This document shows, piece after piece, positions 46,522 to 56,264 of a stretch of 64,000 nt of DNA. The translations under genes and the position numbers were made by a program. The first letter of the stretch is position 1. Each line of letters starts with the position of its first letter. The notes beneath the pieces are model-generated. The model had not been told where the DNA came from, did no database searches, and saw only the letters and a program-made list of their open reading frames with translations. The DNA comes from Candidatus Dadabacteria bacterium (GTDB lineage Bacteria > Desulfobacterota_D > UBA1144 > Nemesobacterales > Nemesobacteraceae). The stretch lies in contig VXTZ01000007.1 of the NCBI GenBank assembly GCA_009837205.1, positions 40,345-104,344 of the forward strand. The letters run 5' to 3'.

Positions 46522-47128
46522 CGTATATGACATCGCCAGGAAAAAGGTGGGGACAATAGAACTTCGCTCCGAAATATTTGAAGCTCCAGTGAAAAAGCAC
46601 TTGCTCCATGAAGTAGTCAATTGGCAGCTTGCCAAAAAAAGGGCCGGAACCTCGTCCACCAAGACAAGAGCTGAAGTCCGAGGCGGCGGAGCAAAGCCAT
46701 GGAAGCAGAAACACACAGGACGCGCAAGGGCGGGATCCAGGCGTTCCCCGATCTGGCGCAAGGGTGGAGTAGTTTTTGGACCGAAACCGAAAGACTGGTC
46801 TTACTCGATTCCGAAAAAGGTGAGAAAAGGGGCACTTGTTTCCGCTCTCTCAAGCCGTTTCGGCGAAGGTGCCATAGTTGTGCTCGACAGTTTTGAGCTT
46901 CCGGAGATAAAGACTAGGCAGGTGGCGAAATTCATGAAGGATTTTGAATTTTCCCAAGCTCTTGTGATTGTCAGTTCGGATAACGAGAATCTCCACAAGT
47001 CGGCAAGGAACATACCTGACGTAAAGGTGCTCAGGGATGACGGGCTTAATGTATACGACCTTCTCAGGCACAAGAACATAGTCATGGTGCGGGATTCGGT
47101 TGAAAAAATCCAGGAGAGACTATCATGA
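46508..47128 (+). CDS. rplD: 50S ribosomal protein L4
   Basis: L4 lines the exit tunnel. The 206-residue protein has the tunnel loop KPWKQKHTGRARAGSRRSP followed by IWRKGGVVFGP, and the end ADVYDLL-like sequence NVYDLLRHKNIVM. The ATG lies within the end of rplC and the stop overlaps the rplW start by 4 nt, so translation of L3, L4 and L23 is coupled. Confidence 0.97.
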   Translation: MLQVDVYDIARKKVGTIELRSEIFEAPVKKHLLHEVVNWQLAKKRAGTSSTKTRAEVRGGGAKPWKQKHTGRARAGSRRSPIWRKGGVVFGPKPKDWSYSIPKKVRKGALVSALSSRFGEGAIVVLDSFELPEIKTRQVAKFMKDFEFSQALVIVSSDNENLHKSARNIPDVKVLRDDGLNVYDLLRHKNIVMVRDSVEKIQERLS

Positions 47129-47412
47129 AAGATCCCCGTTCGGTCATAAAACTTCCTGTGATTACCGAGAAAAGCACAGAAGCCAGGGAAGACGGCTGGT
47201 ATGTTTTTTCCGTAGACAGAAGATGCAACAAAAAGGAGATACAGGATTCCGTCGAGAAGATTTTCGGCGTCAAGGTGGACAAGGTGAGAACCCTTGTGCT
47301 TCCTGGAAAAAGGGTGAAAAGATTCGGCAGGGTCGTAGGAAAGAGGTCAGCGGTTAAAAAGGCTTACGTTAAGCTCAGAGAGGGAGAAATCAACCTGTTT
47401 GAGGGAGTTTGA
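47125..47412 (+). CDS. rplW: 50S ribosomal protein L23
   Basis: L23 sits at the tunnel exit and docks trigger factor and SRP. The 95-residue protein has [20 protein letters not shown] and [20 protein letters not shown]. The start overlaps the end of rplD, and the stop lies 2 nt before the rplB start. Confidence 0.95.
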   Translation: MKDPRSVIKLPVITEKSTEAREDGWYVFSVDRRCNKKEIQDSVEKIFGVKVDKVRTLVLPGKRVKRFGRVVGKRSAVKKAYVKLREGEINLFEGV

Positions 47413-47414
47413 TC

Positions 47415-48257
47415 ATGGGAGTAAAAAAATACAATCCCACATCTCCGGGAAGAAGGTTCATGTCCGGGTTTGATTTTGAGGAGGTAACCTCAAAAAAGCC
47501 CCACAAATCCCTTACGGTTTCTCTTAAAAAGAACTCAGGACGCAACTCGAATGGAAGGATTACCAGCTTCAGGAAAGGCGGCGGTCACAAGAAACGCTAC
47601 AGAATAATAGACTTCAAAAGAGACAAACACGGCATACCCGCCAGAGTTGTCTCGCTGGAGTATGATCCGTATCGCTCGGCTAGAATTGCTCTTCTGTCCT
47701 ATGCTGACGGTGAAAAAAGATATATCATAGCCCCTGCCGGCCTTAAAGTGGGTGATGAACTAAATTCCGGACCCGGGGTGGAAGTTTCAAACGGAAATGC
47801 TCTTCCCATAGAGAATATTCCCGTGGGTACGGTTATTCACAACATAGAAATGAGGCCCGGAGGCGGAGGAAAGCTGGTTCGTTCCGCAGGTTCGGCAGCG
47901 CAGATTGTCGCAAAAGACGGTAACTATGCCCAGATAAAACTCGCTTCTGGGGAAATAAGGCTGATTCATCTTCGGTGCATGGCTACCGTGGGAAGGATCG
48001 GAAACGCCGAGAACGAGCTTATAGTCTGGGGGAAGGCGGGGAGGTCCCGTCACAAGGGCATAAGACCCACGGTTCGCGGGGTGGCGATGAATCCAGTTGA
48101 TCATCCCCATGGCGGAGGAGAAGGCAAGGCGACCAAGGGAAACCCTCATCCTGTTTCTCCTTGGGGATGGATTACGATAGGAAAGAAGACGAGAAACAAC
48201 AAGAGAATGGACAAATATATAGTTAAGCCGAGAAGGGTTGGCTACGGAATGGATTAA
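47415..48257 (+). CDS. rplB: 50S ribosomal protein L2
   Basis: L2 binds at the peptidyl transferase centre and is needed for subunit joining. The 280-residue protein begins [16 protein letters not shown] and has the conserved [17 protein letters not shown] and [18 protein letters not shown] start at ATG 47415, 7 nt after GAGGGAG; a TTG at 47409 overlaps the rplW stop. Confidence 0.97.
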   Translation: MGVKKYNPTSPGRRFMSGFDFEEVTSKKPHKSLTVSLKKNSGRNSNGRITSFRKGGGHKKRYRIIDFKRDKHGIPARVVSLEYDPYRSARIALLSYADGEKRYIIAPAGLKVGDELNSGPGVEVSNGNALPIENIPVGTVIHNIEMRPGGGGKLVRSAGSAAQIVAKDGNYAQIKLASGEIRLIHLRCMATVGRIGNAENELIVWGKAGRSRHKGIRPTVRGVAMNPVDHPHGGGEGKATKGNPHPVSPWGWITIGKKTRNNKRMDKYIVKPRRVGYGMD

Positions 48258-48272
48258 TCGCGGGAGCTTCAG

Positions 48273-48551
48273 ATGGCAAGATCAAGCAAAAAGGGACTGT
48301 ATGTGCACGAAAAGCTTATGAAGAAAGTTGAGCAGGCACAGAGTTCCGGGAGTCAGAGAATCATCAGGACCTGGTCAAGAGCTTCGATGATAATACCCGA
48401 GATGATAGGAATGACTTTCGCGGTTCACAACGGAACGAGGTTTATTCCCGTGTTCGTGTCTGAACAGATGGTAGGACATAAACTGGGCGAGTTTTCTCCC
48501 ACGAGGACTTACCATGGTCATGCGGGTGATAGAAAAGCTAGAAAAAGATAG
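48273..48551 (+). CDS. rpsS: 30S ribosomal protein S19
   Basis: S19 is a head protein near the A-site. The 92-residue protein has [19 protein letters not shown] and the C-terminal [18 protein letters not shown]. It follows rplB by 15 nt and precedes rplV by 19 nt, the standard order. Confidence 0.97.
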   Translation: MARSSKKGLYVHEKLMKKVEQAQSSGSQRIIRTWSRASMIIPEMIGMTFAVHNGTRFIPVFVSEQMVGHKLGEFSPTRTYHGHAGDRKARKR

Positions 48552-48570
48552 TAACGACGAGAGATAGCAG

Positions 48571-48909
48571 ATGGTTTCTAAAGCAGTACATAAATATGCC
48601 AGAGTGTCGCCGAAGAAGGCTAGGGTGGTTCTTGACCTCATAAGGGGAAAAAGCGTGGAGGAAGCTTCCTCGATTCTGCTTTCCGCTCGCAGGAGGGTCT
48701 CGCCGCTACTCTCTAAGCTGCTTAAATCGGCTGTGGCCAACGCCTCTGAGAAAGGATACAGCGACATCGACTCCCTTTACATAAAGGAAGTCTACGCAAC
48801 CCAGGGTCCGACACTTAAGCGTTTTAGGGCCAGGGCGATGGGAAGGGCTTTTGCCCGTAAAACCAGGATGAGTCATATAACGATAGTACTTGAACAGAGG
48901 GGATTCTGA
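48571..48909 (+). CDS. rplV: 50S ribosomal protein L22
   Basis: L22 lines the exit tunnel opposite L4. The 112-residue protein has the pattern [20 protein letters not shown] and the tunnel loop [17 protein letters not shown]. It is one base from the rpsC start. Confidence 0.96.
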   Translation: MVSKAVHKYARVSPKKARVVLDLIRGKSVEEASSILLSARRRVSPLLSKLLKSAVANASEKGYSDIDSLYIKEVYATQGPTLKRFRARAMGRAFARKTRMSHITIVLEQRGF

Positions 48910-48910
48910 A

Positions 48911-49603
48911 TTGGGACAGAAAATTAATCCTATAGGACTTCGTATTGGAATAACCAAGTCATGGGATTCCAAGTGGTTTGCCGAGAAACAGATGTACAGG
49001 ACTCTGCTCAAAGAGGATATAGACATCCGTAACTATGTGAAGAAGACCTTTTATCAGGCGGCCATATCGAACATTGAGATTGAAAGGGCCGCGGCGGACA
49101 AGGTCAGGATTCTAGTGTATGCGGCAAGGCCCGGGATCATCATAGGAAGAAAGGGTCAGGAGATAGAGCAACTCAAGAAAAAGCTCCAGCAGATGACCGG
49201 AAAAGGCATATTTCTTGACATAAGGGAAGTAAAGAGACCCGAAACCGATGCCCAGCTTGTTGCTGAGAACCTTGCCCTTCAGCTTGAAAGAAGGGTTGCA
49301 TACAGAAGGGCCATGAAAAGGGTGCTTTCATCCTCTATCCGAGCCGGGGTTCTAGGAATAAAAGTCATGGTTGCCGGGCGTCTCGGCGGAGCCGAAATAG
49401 CGAGAAGGGAATGGTACAGGGAGGGAAGAGTGCCCCTCGGTACGCTCCGTGCGGATCTTGACTACGGGGTTGCCGAAGCGTCAACCACCTACGGAGTGAT
49501 AGGCGTAAAGGTCTGGATATTCAAAGGCGAGATAATACAGAAAAAGACTAAAGAGAGAGCAGGTGAAATTCCTGAGAGTGTAGATACCGATGCTTCAGCC
49601 TAA
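48911..49603 (+). CDS. rpsC: 30S ribosomal protein S3
   Basis: S3 forms part of the mRNA entry channel. The 230-residue protein reads [20 protein letters not shown] at its start, then a KH motif ([15 protein letters not shown]) and [21 protein letters not shown] start at TTG 48911, 7 nt after AGAGGGG; an earlier ATG at 48890 lies inside rplV and adds 7 residues not present in the family. It overlaps rplP by 14 nt. Confidence 0.96.
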   Translation: MGQKINPIGLRIGITKSWDSKWFAEKQMYRTLLKEDIDIRNYVKKTFYQAAISNIEIERAAADKVRILVYAARPGIIIGRKGQEIEQLKKKLQQMTGKGIFLDIREVKRPETDAQLVAENLALQLERRVAYRRAMKRVLSSSIRAGVLGIKVMVAGRLGGAEIARREWYREGRVPLGTLRADLDYGVAEASTTYGVIGVKVWIFKGEIIQKKTKERAGEIPESVDTDASA

Positions 49604-50012
49604 GAAGACAAAGTACAGAAAACAGTTCAAGGGAAGAAACCGAGGAGCGGCGACCCGGGGAACGACGTTCGCCTTCGGCGACCTTGCGCTTCAGACGTTG
49701 GAAAACGGGACGATTACCTCAAGGCAGATAGAAGCCGCCCGTATTGCGATCACAAGACACGTGAAAAGGGGAGCAAATCTCTGGATAAGGATATTCCCCT
49801 ATAAACCTGTTACCAAGAAGCCTGCAGAGACCAGAATGGGAAAGGGAAAGGGGGATGTGGACAAGTACGTGGCGCCAGTAAAAAGAGGACAGTTTCTTTA
49901 CGAAATATCGGGAGTAAGCGAAGAACTTGCACGCTCAGCCTTAAGGCTTGCTTCCTATAAGCTTCCTCTTAGAACCAGGATAGTGTCCAGAAGCGAGGAG
50001 GAATTTATCTGA
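49590..50012 (+). CDS. rplP: 50S ribosomal protein L16
   Basis: L16 positions A-site tRNA. The 140-residue protein begins [15 protein letters not shown] and has [31 protein letters not shown] and [16 protein letters not shown]. The start lies inside the end of rpsC; the stop shares a base with the rpmC start. Confidence 0.97.
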   Translation: MLQPKKTKYRKQFKGRNRGAATRGTTFAFGDLALQTLENGTITSRQIEAARIAITRHVKRGANLWIRIFPYKPVTKKPAETRMGKGKGDVDKYVAPVKRGQFLYEISGVSEELARSALRLASYKLPLRTRIVSRSEEEFI

Positions 50013-50218
50013 TGGCAACGAACGCGGAAGAACTAAGAAACCTCACGCCCGAGGAACTGAACAAGCGCCATCGTGATGCGAATGAAGAGCTTTTCAATGT
50101 CAGAATACAGGTCGCCACTGGACAGAACCCCAACAATGCGAGGGTAAAGCAGCTGAGAAGGGAGATTGCGAGGATACTTACCATAAAAAAACAGCGGGAT
50201 ACGGCTTCGGGGAGTTAA
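50012..50218 (+). CDS. rpmC: 50S ribosomal protein L29
   Basis: L29 is a small tunnel-exit protein next to L23. The 68-residue product has ELRNLTPEELNKRHRDANEE and NARVKQLRREIARILTI, typical of the family two-helix hairpin. ATG shares its A with the rplP stop. It precedes rpsQ by 4 nt. Confidence 0.93.
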   Translation: MATNAEELRNLTPEELNKRHRDANEELFNVRIQVATGQNPNNARVKQLRREIARILTIKKQRDTASGS

Positions 50219-50222
50219 TTCT

Positions 50223-50483
50223 ATGGAAAGAGGAAAGTTAAAGACCAGAACGGGAATTGTGGTAGGTAACAAGATGGACAAGACCGCGGTCGTGGAAGTA
50301 CAGCGGATCAAAAGTCACGGTCGATATAAAAAGCAGATAAGAACCAGCAAGCGATTTAAGGTCCATGATGAGCGCAACGAGTGCAACATAGGAGACAAGG
50401 TCACAATAATAGAGTCAAGGCCCCACAGCAAAACCAAGAGGTGGAGGCTGGGCAAAGTGGTCAGTCAGGCCGCAAGCGCGTAG
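50223..50483 (+). CDS. rpsQ: 30S ribosomal protein S17
   Basis: S17 is an OB-fold protein that folds the 5-prime domain of 16S rRNA. The 86-residue protein has KTRTGIVVGNKMDKTAVVEV and NIGDKVTIIESRPHSKTKRW. It is 38 nt before rplN, the largest gap in this part of the cluster. Confidence 0.96.
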   Translation: MERGKLKTRTGIVVGNKMDKTAVVEVQRIKSHGRYKKQIRTSKRFKVHDERNECNIGDKVTIIESRPHSKTKRWRLGKVVSQAASA

Positions 50484-50521
50484 GACGTGGTTTTTGATTC
50501 TTCGGACTACGGGAGAAAAAA

Positions 50522-50890
50522 ATGATTCAGTCAAGCACATATCTGGACTCGGCGGATAACACAGGGGCCAAAAGGCTTTTCTGCATAAAGGTCCTGGGAG
50601 GTTCCGGAAGAAAGTACGCGCGGCTTGGAGATGTTGTTGTGGTTTCGGTCAAGCAGGCAATTCCGAAGTCCAAGGTGGAGAAAGGTTCTGTGTACAAAGC
50701 CGTGATAGTAAGGGTGAGGAAGGAACAGAGAAGACCGGATGGTACGTATGTGCGCTTTGATAACAATGCCGCCGTTATAATAGACAAGGAAAACGAACCG
50801 ATAGGTACGAGGGTTTTCGGACCGATCGCACGTGAACTGAGGCTCAAGGGTTTTATGAAAATTATCTCGCTTGCTCCGGAGGTCGTTTGA
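50522..50890 (+). CDS. rplN: 50S ribosomal protein L14
   Basis: L14 bridges the subunits. The 122-residue protein begins [20 protein letters not shown] and ends with FGPIARELR and IISLAPEVV, all as in the family. It starts the part of the cluster that corresponds to the spc operon. Confidence 0.98.
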   Translation: MIQSSTYLDSADNTGAKRLFCIKVLGGSGRKYARLGDVVVVSVKQAIPKSKVEKGSVYKAVIVRVRKEQRRPDGTYVRFDNNAAVIIDKENEPIGTRVFGPIARELRLKGFMKIISLAPEVV

Positions 50891-50892
50891 AC

Positions 50893-51222
50893 ATGTCATC
50901 TGGAAAGAGAAAGTTTCACATAAGGGCCGGGGATACGGTTTACGTGGTTGCGGGCAAGGAGAAAGGGAAGACCGGCAAGGTGCTGAGAATTGACAGAAAC
51001 GTCGAAAAGGCCTTTGTCGAGAAGCTCAATATCATAAAGAGACACAACCGTCCGACGCAGAAAAACCCCGCTGGCGGAATCATCGAGAAAGAGGCCGGAA
51101 TCCATATCTCGAATCTGATGCTGTACGATTCTGAGAGCAGTCGGCCGGTAAAGATTGGGTATAGAACCGGCGAGGACGGTAAGAAGGTAAGGTACAACAG
51201 AAGGACTGGAAAGGAAATCTGA
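50893..51222 (+). CDS. rplX: 50S ribosomal protein L24
   Basis: L24 starts large-subunit assembly. The 109-residue protein has the KOW motif [20 protein letters not shown] and the conserved [21 protein letters not shown] start at ATG 50893, 10 nt after GGAGG; a TTG at 50887 overlaps the rplN stop. Confidence 0.96.
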   Translation: MSSGKRKFHIRAGDTVYVVAGKEKGKTGKVLRIDRNVEKAFVEKLNIIKRHNRPTQKNPAGGIIEKEAGIHISNLMLYDSESSRPVKIGYRTGEDGKKVRYNRRTGKEI

Positions 51223-51226
51223 GAAA

Positions 51227-51781
51227 ATGGTTCCGAGAATAAAGACCCTATATAAGAGCGAGGTCGTACCTGCACTGATTGAAAAGTTTTCCTACGGAAA
51301 CACTATGCAGGTTCCGAGGCTTGAGAAAATAGTAGTGAACATGGGGCTTGGGAGACTTAGTGAAGCCGGGAGACAGACAAAGGTAATAGATGAAGCCGTC
51401 TCGGAACTTGCGGATATAACAGGACAAAGGCCGGTGATTACCAAGGCGCGGAAGTCAGTTGCGGGTTTCAAGCTCAGAGAAGGCCAGCCGATAGGCTGCA
51501 TGGTTACGCTCCGGGGAGAGAGAATGTATGAGTTTTTCGACCGTTTGGTGAACCTCGCCCTTCCAAGAGTCAGGGATTTTAAAGGACTGTCGCCACGGGC
51601 TTTTGACGGTTCCGGCAACTATACTCTGGGAATAAGGGAGCACTTGGTTTTTCCTGAAATAGATTACAGCAAGGTTCAGTACAACAAGGGAATGAATATT
51701 AGTCTGATTACCACTTCGAAAACCGATGCCGAGGCCATGGAACTTCTTGCCGGTCTCGGAGTGCCGTTTGCGAATAATTAG
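51227..51781 (+). CDS. rplE: 50S ribosomal protein L5
   Basis: L5 binds 5S rRNA in the central protuberance. The 184-residue protein has [33 protein letters not shown] and [20 protein letters not shown]. It follows rplX by 4 nt and precedes rpsN by 12 nt. Confidence 0.97.
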   Translation: MVPRIKTLYKSEVVPALIEKFSYGNTMQVPRLEKIVVNMGLGRLSEAGRQTKVIDEAVSELADITGQRPVITKARKSVAGFKLREGQPIGCMVTLRGERMYEFFDRLVNLALPRVRDFKGLSPRAFDGSGNYTLGIREHLVFPEIDYSKVQYNKGMNISLITTSKTDAEAMELLAGLGVPFANN

Positions 51782-51793
51782 AAGAGAGGAATT

Positions 51794-51979
51794 ATGGCCA
51801 GAAAAGCATTACTTGAGAAATCGAAGAGAGAGCCGAAGTTTCGCGTGCGTGCGGTTAACCGTTGCGTACTTTGCGGGAGACCGAGAGGTTTCATGAGAAA
51901 ATTCGGCCTCTGCAGGGTCTGTTTCAGGGATCTTGCCAGCAAGGGACATCTTCCGGGCGTGAGAAAAGCAAGTTTTTAA
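51794..51979 (+). CDS. rpsN: 30S ribosomal protein S14, zinc-binding type
   Basis: S14 stabilises the 30S head. The 61-residue protein is the short type with a four-cysteine zinc ribbon, CVLCGRPRG then CRVC (two CxxC pairs), not the long Cys-less form. The C-terminal [11 protein letters not shown] is conserved. It lies between rplE and rpsH. Confidence 0.96.
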   Translation: MARKALLEKSKREPKFRVRAVNRCVLCGRPRGFMRKFGLCRVCFRDLASKGHLPGVRKASF

Positions 51980-51998
51980 GAAACACTTTGGAGAAAAA

Positions 51999-52391
51999 AT
52001 GACGGATCCGATTGCAGATATGTTAACCAGAATAAGGAACGCCTTTATGGCGGGTCACGATCAGGTCGAGATTCCCGGTTCGGTTATAAAAGGCGAGATT
52101 GCCAGGGTTCTTACTGAAGAAGGCTACGTGGAGAGTTATAAAATTACTGAAGAAGGGGTAAAGAAAACCATAAGCATCAAGCTGAAATACGGTCCTGACG
52201 GCAAGGCGGCAGTAGATGAGATAAAGAGGATAAGCAAGCCATCAAGAAGGGTTTACGTTGGCAAAGATGATATTCCGAGGGTCAGGGGCGGAATGGGAAT
52301 TTCAATACTTTCTACTTCAAGAGGAATAATGACGGGGGTTGCCGCAAGGAGCAAAAGTATAGGCGGGGAGATTCTCTGCACGGTGATCTGA
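51999..52391 (+). CDS. rpsH: 30S ribosomal protein S8
   Basis: S8 organises the central domain of 16S rRNA and, in E. coli, represses the spc operon. The 130-residue protein has MTDPIADMLTRIRNA and the conserved VRGGMGISILSTSRGIMTG, and ends GGEILCTVI. It is followed 10 nt later by rplF. Confidence 0.97.
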   Translation: MTDPIADMLTRIRNAFMAGHDQVEIPGSVIKGEIARVLTEEGYVESYKITEEGVKKTISIKLKYGPDGKAAVDEIKRISKPSRRVYVGKDDIPRVRGGMGISILSTSRGIMTGVAARSKSIGGEILCTVI

Positions 52392-52401
52392 GGACAGACG
52401 A

Positions 52402-52953
52402 ATGTCAAGAATAGGAACAAAACCAGTGGTTATTCCCGACGGGGTAACGGCGACGCCCAGACGGGGGGCTATCGAAATCAAGGGGCCAAGGGGAAGTCTT
52501 AAGGTTACCGTGCCCGAGGGAATAAAAGCCGTACTTGAGGACGGAACCGTGGTTGTTTCCAGGCAAAGCGAAGAGAAAAGGATAAAGTCTTTTCACGGTC
52601 TTACGCGAAGCCTTATTAACAATTCAGTAATAGGGGTGAGCGAAGGATTTACCAAGGTGCTCCGCATAACCGGTACGGGTTACAAGGCGGATCTCTTGGG
52701 GAAAACGGGACTCAGGCTTTCACTCGGTTACTCCCATCCGGTTGATTTTGCACTTCCCCAAGGCATAGAGGCAACCGTGGAGGAACGGGGCACTCTGCTC
52801 TCGCTTCATGGAATTGACAAGCAACTCGTGGGGGAGACCGCGGCACGCATAAGAAAGATAAGACCACCCGATTCCTATAAGGGCAAGGGTGTTCGTTACG
52901 AAGGTGAGAAGTTGAGGCTTAAACCCGGAAAAGCTGGAGCGGCTACTAAGTAA
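52402..52953 (+). CDS. rplF: 50S ribosomal protein L6
   Basis: L6 lies near the sarcin-ricin loop. The 183-residue protein begins MSRIGTKPVVIPDGV and has IEIKGPRGSLKV and the end RIRKIRPPDSYKGKGVRYEG. Its stop shares a base with the rplR start. Confidence 0.97.
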   Translation: MSRIGTKPVVIPDGVTATPRRGAIEIKGPRGSLKVTVPEGIKAVLEDGTVVVSRQSEEKRIKSFHGLTRSLINNSVIGVSEGFTKVLRITGTGYKADLLGKTGLRLSLGYSHPVDFALPQGIEATVEERGTLLSLHGIDKQLVGETAARIRKIRPPDSYKGKGVRYEGEKLRLKPGKAGAATK

Positions 52954-53327
52954 TGATAAAAAAGAAAAGCAGAAATCTGGCGCGTAAAAGAAGACACCTT
53001 GCTGTGAGGAAGAAGATAAACGGCACCGCGGAGATTCCTAGGGTTTCCGTTTTCCGCTCGGCAAGGCATATATACGCCCAATTAATAGATGATACCGCAG
53101 AAGTCACCCTTCTTCAGGCGTCAACGATGTTCTCTGAGACGAAAAAGAGGTTGTCTGCCGAGAGCATGAAGAAAACCGAGGTTGCCAAAGAGGTTGGAAA
53201 GCATCTCGGGGAGATGGCTGTTCAGAAGGGTATAACCAGGGTGCGTTTCGACAGAGGGGGTTACGCTTACCACGGAAGGATAAAGTCGCTTGCCGACGGG
53301 ATCCGCGAGGCGGGAGTGGAGTTTTAG
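52953..53327 (+). CDS. rplR: 50S ribosomal protein L18
   Basis: L18 carries 5S rRNA. The 124-residue protein has RKRRHLAVRKKINGTAEIPR, VFRSARHIYAQLIDD and FDRGGYAYHGRIKSLADGIR. It overlaps rplF by one base, so the two are translated together. Confidence 0.96.
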   Translation: MIKKKSRNLARKRRHLAVRKKINGTAEIPRVSVFRSARHIYAQLIDDTAEVTLLQASTMFSETKKRLSAESMKKTEVAKEVGKHLGEMAVQKGITRVRFDRGGYAYHGRIKSLADGIREAGVEF

Positions 53328-53353
53328 GAGAAAAATTAAAGGAGGCTTTGGTT

Positions 53354-53884
53354 TTGGCAGAGGAGAGAATAAATCCGGCAGAACTTGAATTGCAAGAAAA
53401 AGTGATTCACATAAGGAGGGTCGCTAAGGTGACCAAGGGTGGGAAAAGGTTCCACTTTACTGTTCTTGCCGTGGTCGGAAACTCCGACGGAATTGTGGGA
53501 GCTGGACTGGGAAAATCGAATGAGGTTCCTGATGCCGTAAGAAAGGCGGTTGAAAAAGCAAAGAAAACTCTAATAAGGGTGCCGCGCAACGGCGCCACCA
53601 TACCGCACGGAATTCACACGGAATATGTGTCAAGCAAGGTTATGCTCCTGCCTGCTGCCCCGGGTACGGGCGTTATAGCGGGTGGTGCGGTGCGAGCCGT
53701 GGTCGAACTTGCCGGCATACACGATGTTCTCTCGAAAGTTGTCGGATCAAGGAACCCGCTTAATGTTGTTATGGCGGTTGTAAAGGGACTCTCGGAACTG
53801 CAGGTTCCCGAAGAAGTCGCGAAGACGAGGAACAAGGAGATAAAGGACCTTGATCTTCCCAATTACTATGGTGTGGTGCAGTAG
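53354..53884 (+). CDS. rpsE: 30S ribosomal protein S5
   Basis: S5 lies at the mRNA entrance and affects fidelity. The 176-residue protein has KVIHIRRVAKVTKGGKRFHF, GLGKSNEVPDAVRKAVEKAK and AAPGTGVIAGGAVRAVVEL. I start at TTG 53354, 8 nt after GGAGG (53341-53345); a TTG at 53348 is too near that site. No rpmD (L30) follows: rplO begins 32 nt after the stop. Confidence 0.95.
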   Translation: MAEERINPAELELQEKVIHIRRVAKVTKGGKRFHFTVLAVVGNSDGIVGAGLGKSNEVPDAVRKAVEKAKKTLIRVPRNGATIPHGIHTEYVSSKVMLLPAAPGTGVIAGGAVRAVVELAGIHDVLSKVVGSRNPLNVVMAVVKGLSELQVPEEVAKTRNKEIKDLDLPNYYGVVQ

Positions 53885-53916
53885 AACGCACGCTTAACAA
53901 TGGAGCGCAAAAGGAA

Positions 53917-54348
53917 ATGTTAGACGAACTTTCACCGGCTAAGGGATCCAAAACAAAAAGAAAAAGGGTAGGAAGAGGTGCGGGTTCCCAAGGGAAGACC
54001 AGCGGAAGAGGGCACAAGGGCCAAGGGTCCCGTTCGGGGAAAGGGGTATCCAGATGGTTTGAAGGCGGTCAGACTCCACTCAAAATGAGAAGCCCGAAAA
54101 GGGGCTTTACAAACATATTCAAAAAACAGTACGACATAGTTAACTTAAAGGATCTTGAGCGTTTTGCGGATGCGGATTCGGTTACGATCCAGACGCTTGC
54201 CGAGGCGGGAATAGTAAGCGGCAAAAAACCCGTAAAACTCCTGGCCAACGGCGAGATTGCCTCGGCGCTCTCCATAACGGTTAACGCCTGTAGTGAGGCG
54301 GCCGCGCGCAAGATAAACGACGCGGGAGGAAAAGTGGAGATAGTATGA
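53917..54348 (+). CDS. rplO: 50S ribosomal protein L15
   Basis: L15 interacts with 23S rRNA late in assembly. The 143-residue protein has LDELSPAKGSKTKRKRVGRG, the Gly-rich GSQGKTSGRGHKGQGSRSG and FEGGQTPLKMRSPKRGF. Its stop overlaps the secY ATG by 4 nt, linking secretion to the ribosomal operon as in E. coli. Confidence 0.95.
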   Translation: MLDELSPAKGSKTKRKRVGRGAGSQGKTSGRGHKGQGSRSGKGVSRWFEGGQTPLKMRSPKRGFTNIFKKQYDIVNLKDLERFADADSVTIQTLAEAGIVSGKKPVKLLANGEIASALSITVNACSEAAARKINDAGGKVEIV

Positions 54349-55673
54349 GCAGTAATGTCGCGTCACTTCCCAGGATTCCGGAGCTTAACAGGAAGCTTCT
54401 TTTTACAGCCGCAATGCTCGTTGTTTACAGAGCAGGGGTTTTCGTTCCGATTCCGGGAATCGATCCGGATCAGATTGCCAAGATGTTCGAGCAGACCCGC
54501 GGCACGATATTCGACATACTTAACATGTTTTCCGGGGGAGCACTTGAGCAGGCGTCGATTTTTGCCCTGGGGGTTATGCCCTACATTACCGCCTCAATCA
54601 TCATGTCGCTTCTGGTAAAGGCCTTCCCTTCACTTGAAGCAATGCAGAAAGAAGGTGAAGCCGGAAAGAGAAGAATAAATCAGTATACAAGGTACGGTAC
54701 GGTTCTTATATGTCTCGTTCAGGGTTTTATGCTTGCGGTTACCCTTGAGCGCGGCGGAGTAGGAGCGGCTACTGTCGGAAGTGCCGTCACAGACCCCGGT
54801 CTGATGTTCAAGATTACGGCAGTTCTCACGCTCACCGCGGGCGGACTTTTTGTTATGTGGCTTGGAGAGCAGATAACAGAGAACGGAATCGGAAACGGGG
54901 TATCTCTTCTTATCGCCGCATCGATAATCGCCAGTATTCCCGGGGCGTTCTGGAACCTCTCAAGGCTCGTTGGCACGGGCGAGATTACCGTTTTGGGGGT
55001 TTTGCTTATTTTTATTTTCCTAGGGTTTCTTATGGGTCTTATAGTTTACTTTGAGCGTTCCTACCGGAAAATACCGGTTCAGTACCCCAGAAGGGTCGTA
55101 GGGAGGAAGGTAATGGGAGGGCAGAGTTCCCATCTGCCTCTTAAAACCAATCCTTCGGGGGTTATTCCTCCGATCTTCGCCTCCTCGATCCTTATTTTCC
55201 CTGCTACGATTGTTACGTTTGCCGAAGTTCCAGCTCTTCGCACCTTCTCTGACCTTGTGTTTCAAAACGTGTTCGTATACAACTTGATCTTTGCCATACT
55301 CATAATATTTTTCGCCTTCTTCTATACTTCAATAATATACGACCCGGACGATCTCTCGGATAACCTGAGGAAAAACGGCGGAAACATACCGGGAATAAGG
55401 CCGGGCAGAAAGACATCGGAGTACATAGGCAATGTGCTCGGAAAAATTACTTTTATAGGGGCTATATACGTGGCGGCGGTCTGCGTGTTGCCGGCATTTC
55501 TTGAGAGAGAACCTTTTAATCTGCCGTTTTACTTCGGAGGCGTGTCACTTCTTATCGTAATAGGGGTAACGCTTGATTTCATGCAGCAGATCGAATCTTT
55601 TCTGATAACTCACAGTTATGAAGGATTTATGAAGAAGAGGGGAATGAAGGAACCCCAGAGATACAGATTCTGA
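54345..55673 (+). CDS. secY: Protein translocase subunit SecY
   Basis: SecY is the channel of the Sec translocon in the inner membrane. The 442-residue protein has ten hydrophobic segments and the family motifs FVPIPGIDPDQIA, NMFSGGALEQASIFALGVMP and GMKEPQRYRF near the C-terminus, which contacts SecA. It is the first non-ribosomal gene of this stretch and is 24 nt before adk. Confidence 0.97.
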   Translation: MSSNVASLPRIPELNRKLLFTAAMLVVYRAGVFVPIPGIDPDQIAKMFEQTRGTIFDILNMFSGGALEQASIFALGVMPYITASIIMSLLVKAFPSLEAMQKEGEAGKRRINQYTRYGTVLICLVQGFMLAVTLERGGVGAATVGSAVTDPGLMFKITAVLTLTAGGLFVMWLGEQITENGIGNGVSLLIAASIIASIPGAFWNLSRLVGTGEITVLGVLLIFIFLGFLMGLIVYFERSYRKIPVQYPRRVVGRKVMGGQSSHLPLKTNPSGVIPPIFASSILIFPATIVTFAEVPALRTFSDLVFQNVFVYNLIFAILIIFFAFFYTSIIYDPDDLSDNLRKNGGNIPGIRPGRKTSEYIGNVLGKITFIGAIYVAAVCVLPAFLEREPFNLPFYFGGVSLLIVIGVTLDFMQQIESFLITHSYEGFMKKRGMKEPQRYRF

Positions 55674-55697
55674 CGCAAGGGAGAAGACCAAAAGACT

Positions 55698-56264
55698 ATG
55701 AGATTGATACTGTTTGGACCGCCTGGGGCCGGAAAGGGAACGCAGGCTGATTTCATCAGGGAAAAATACGAAGTTGAGCATATATCGACCGGTGATGTGC
55801 TACGTGAAGCCATGAAAAACGAGACCGAGGTCGGGCTTTACGCTAAGTCGTTCATGGACAAAGGGGAGCTCGTGCCTGATGAAGTCGTGACGGAAATAAT
55901 AAGACAGAAAATCTCTGCGATCGGCGAGGGAGGCTTTATGCTTGACGGTTTTCCCAGAACCCTGGAGCAGGCAAGATCTCTTAACGGTATTCTCGCTGAT
56001 GCCGGAATCGGTATTGACGCAGTTATTTCCCTCGAGGTTCCCGACGAGGAGGTTGTGCAGCGAATAACCAAACGCCAGAAAATAGAAGGCAGGCGGGACG
56101 ACACGGAGAATGTGATAAGAAACAGGCTTAGAGTTTACAAGGATCAGACATCTCCCCTTAAGGATTTTTACGAAAAGACCGGCGTTCTGTGCGCAGTTGA
56201 GGGAGTAGGGCAGGTATCGGATATCGCCGGGAGAATAGACGGTGTGCTGAAGCAGTTCCAATAA
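55698..56264 (+). CDS. adk: Adenylate kinase
   Basis: Adk balances AMP, ADP and ATP. The 188-residue protein has the P-loop LFGPPGAGKGTQADFI, HISTGDVLREAM, and MLDGFPRTLEQA. It is the short form: the lid is only ~10 residues (QKIEGRRDDTENVI) and lacks the zinc-finger insert. Its stop shares its final A with the map ATG. Confidence 0.97.
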   Translation: MRLILFGPPGAGKGTQADFIREKYEVEHISTGDVLREAMKNETEVGLYAKSFMDKGELVPDEVVTEIIRQKISAIGEGGFMLDGFPRTLEQARSLNGILADAGIGIDAVISLEVPDEEVVQRITKRQKIEGRRDDTENVIRNRLRVYKDQTSPLKDFYEKTGVLCAVEGVGQVSDIAGRIDGVLKQFQ

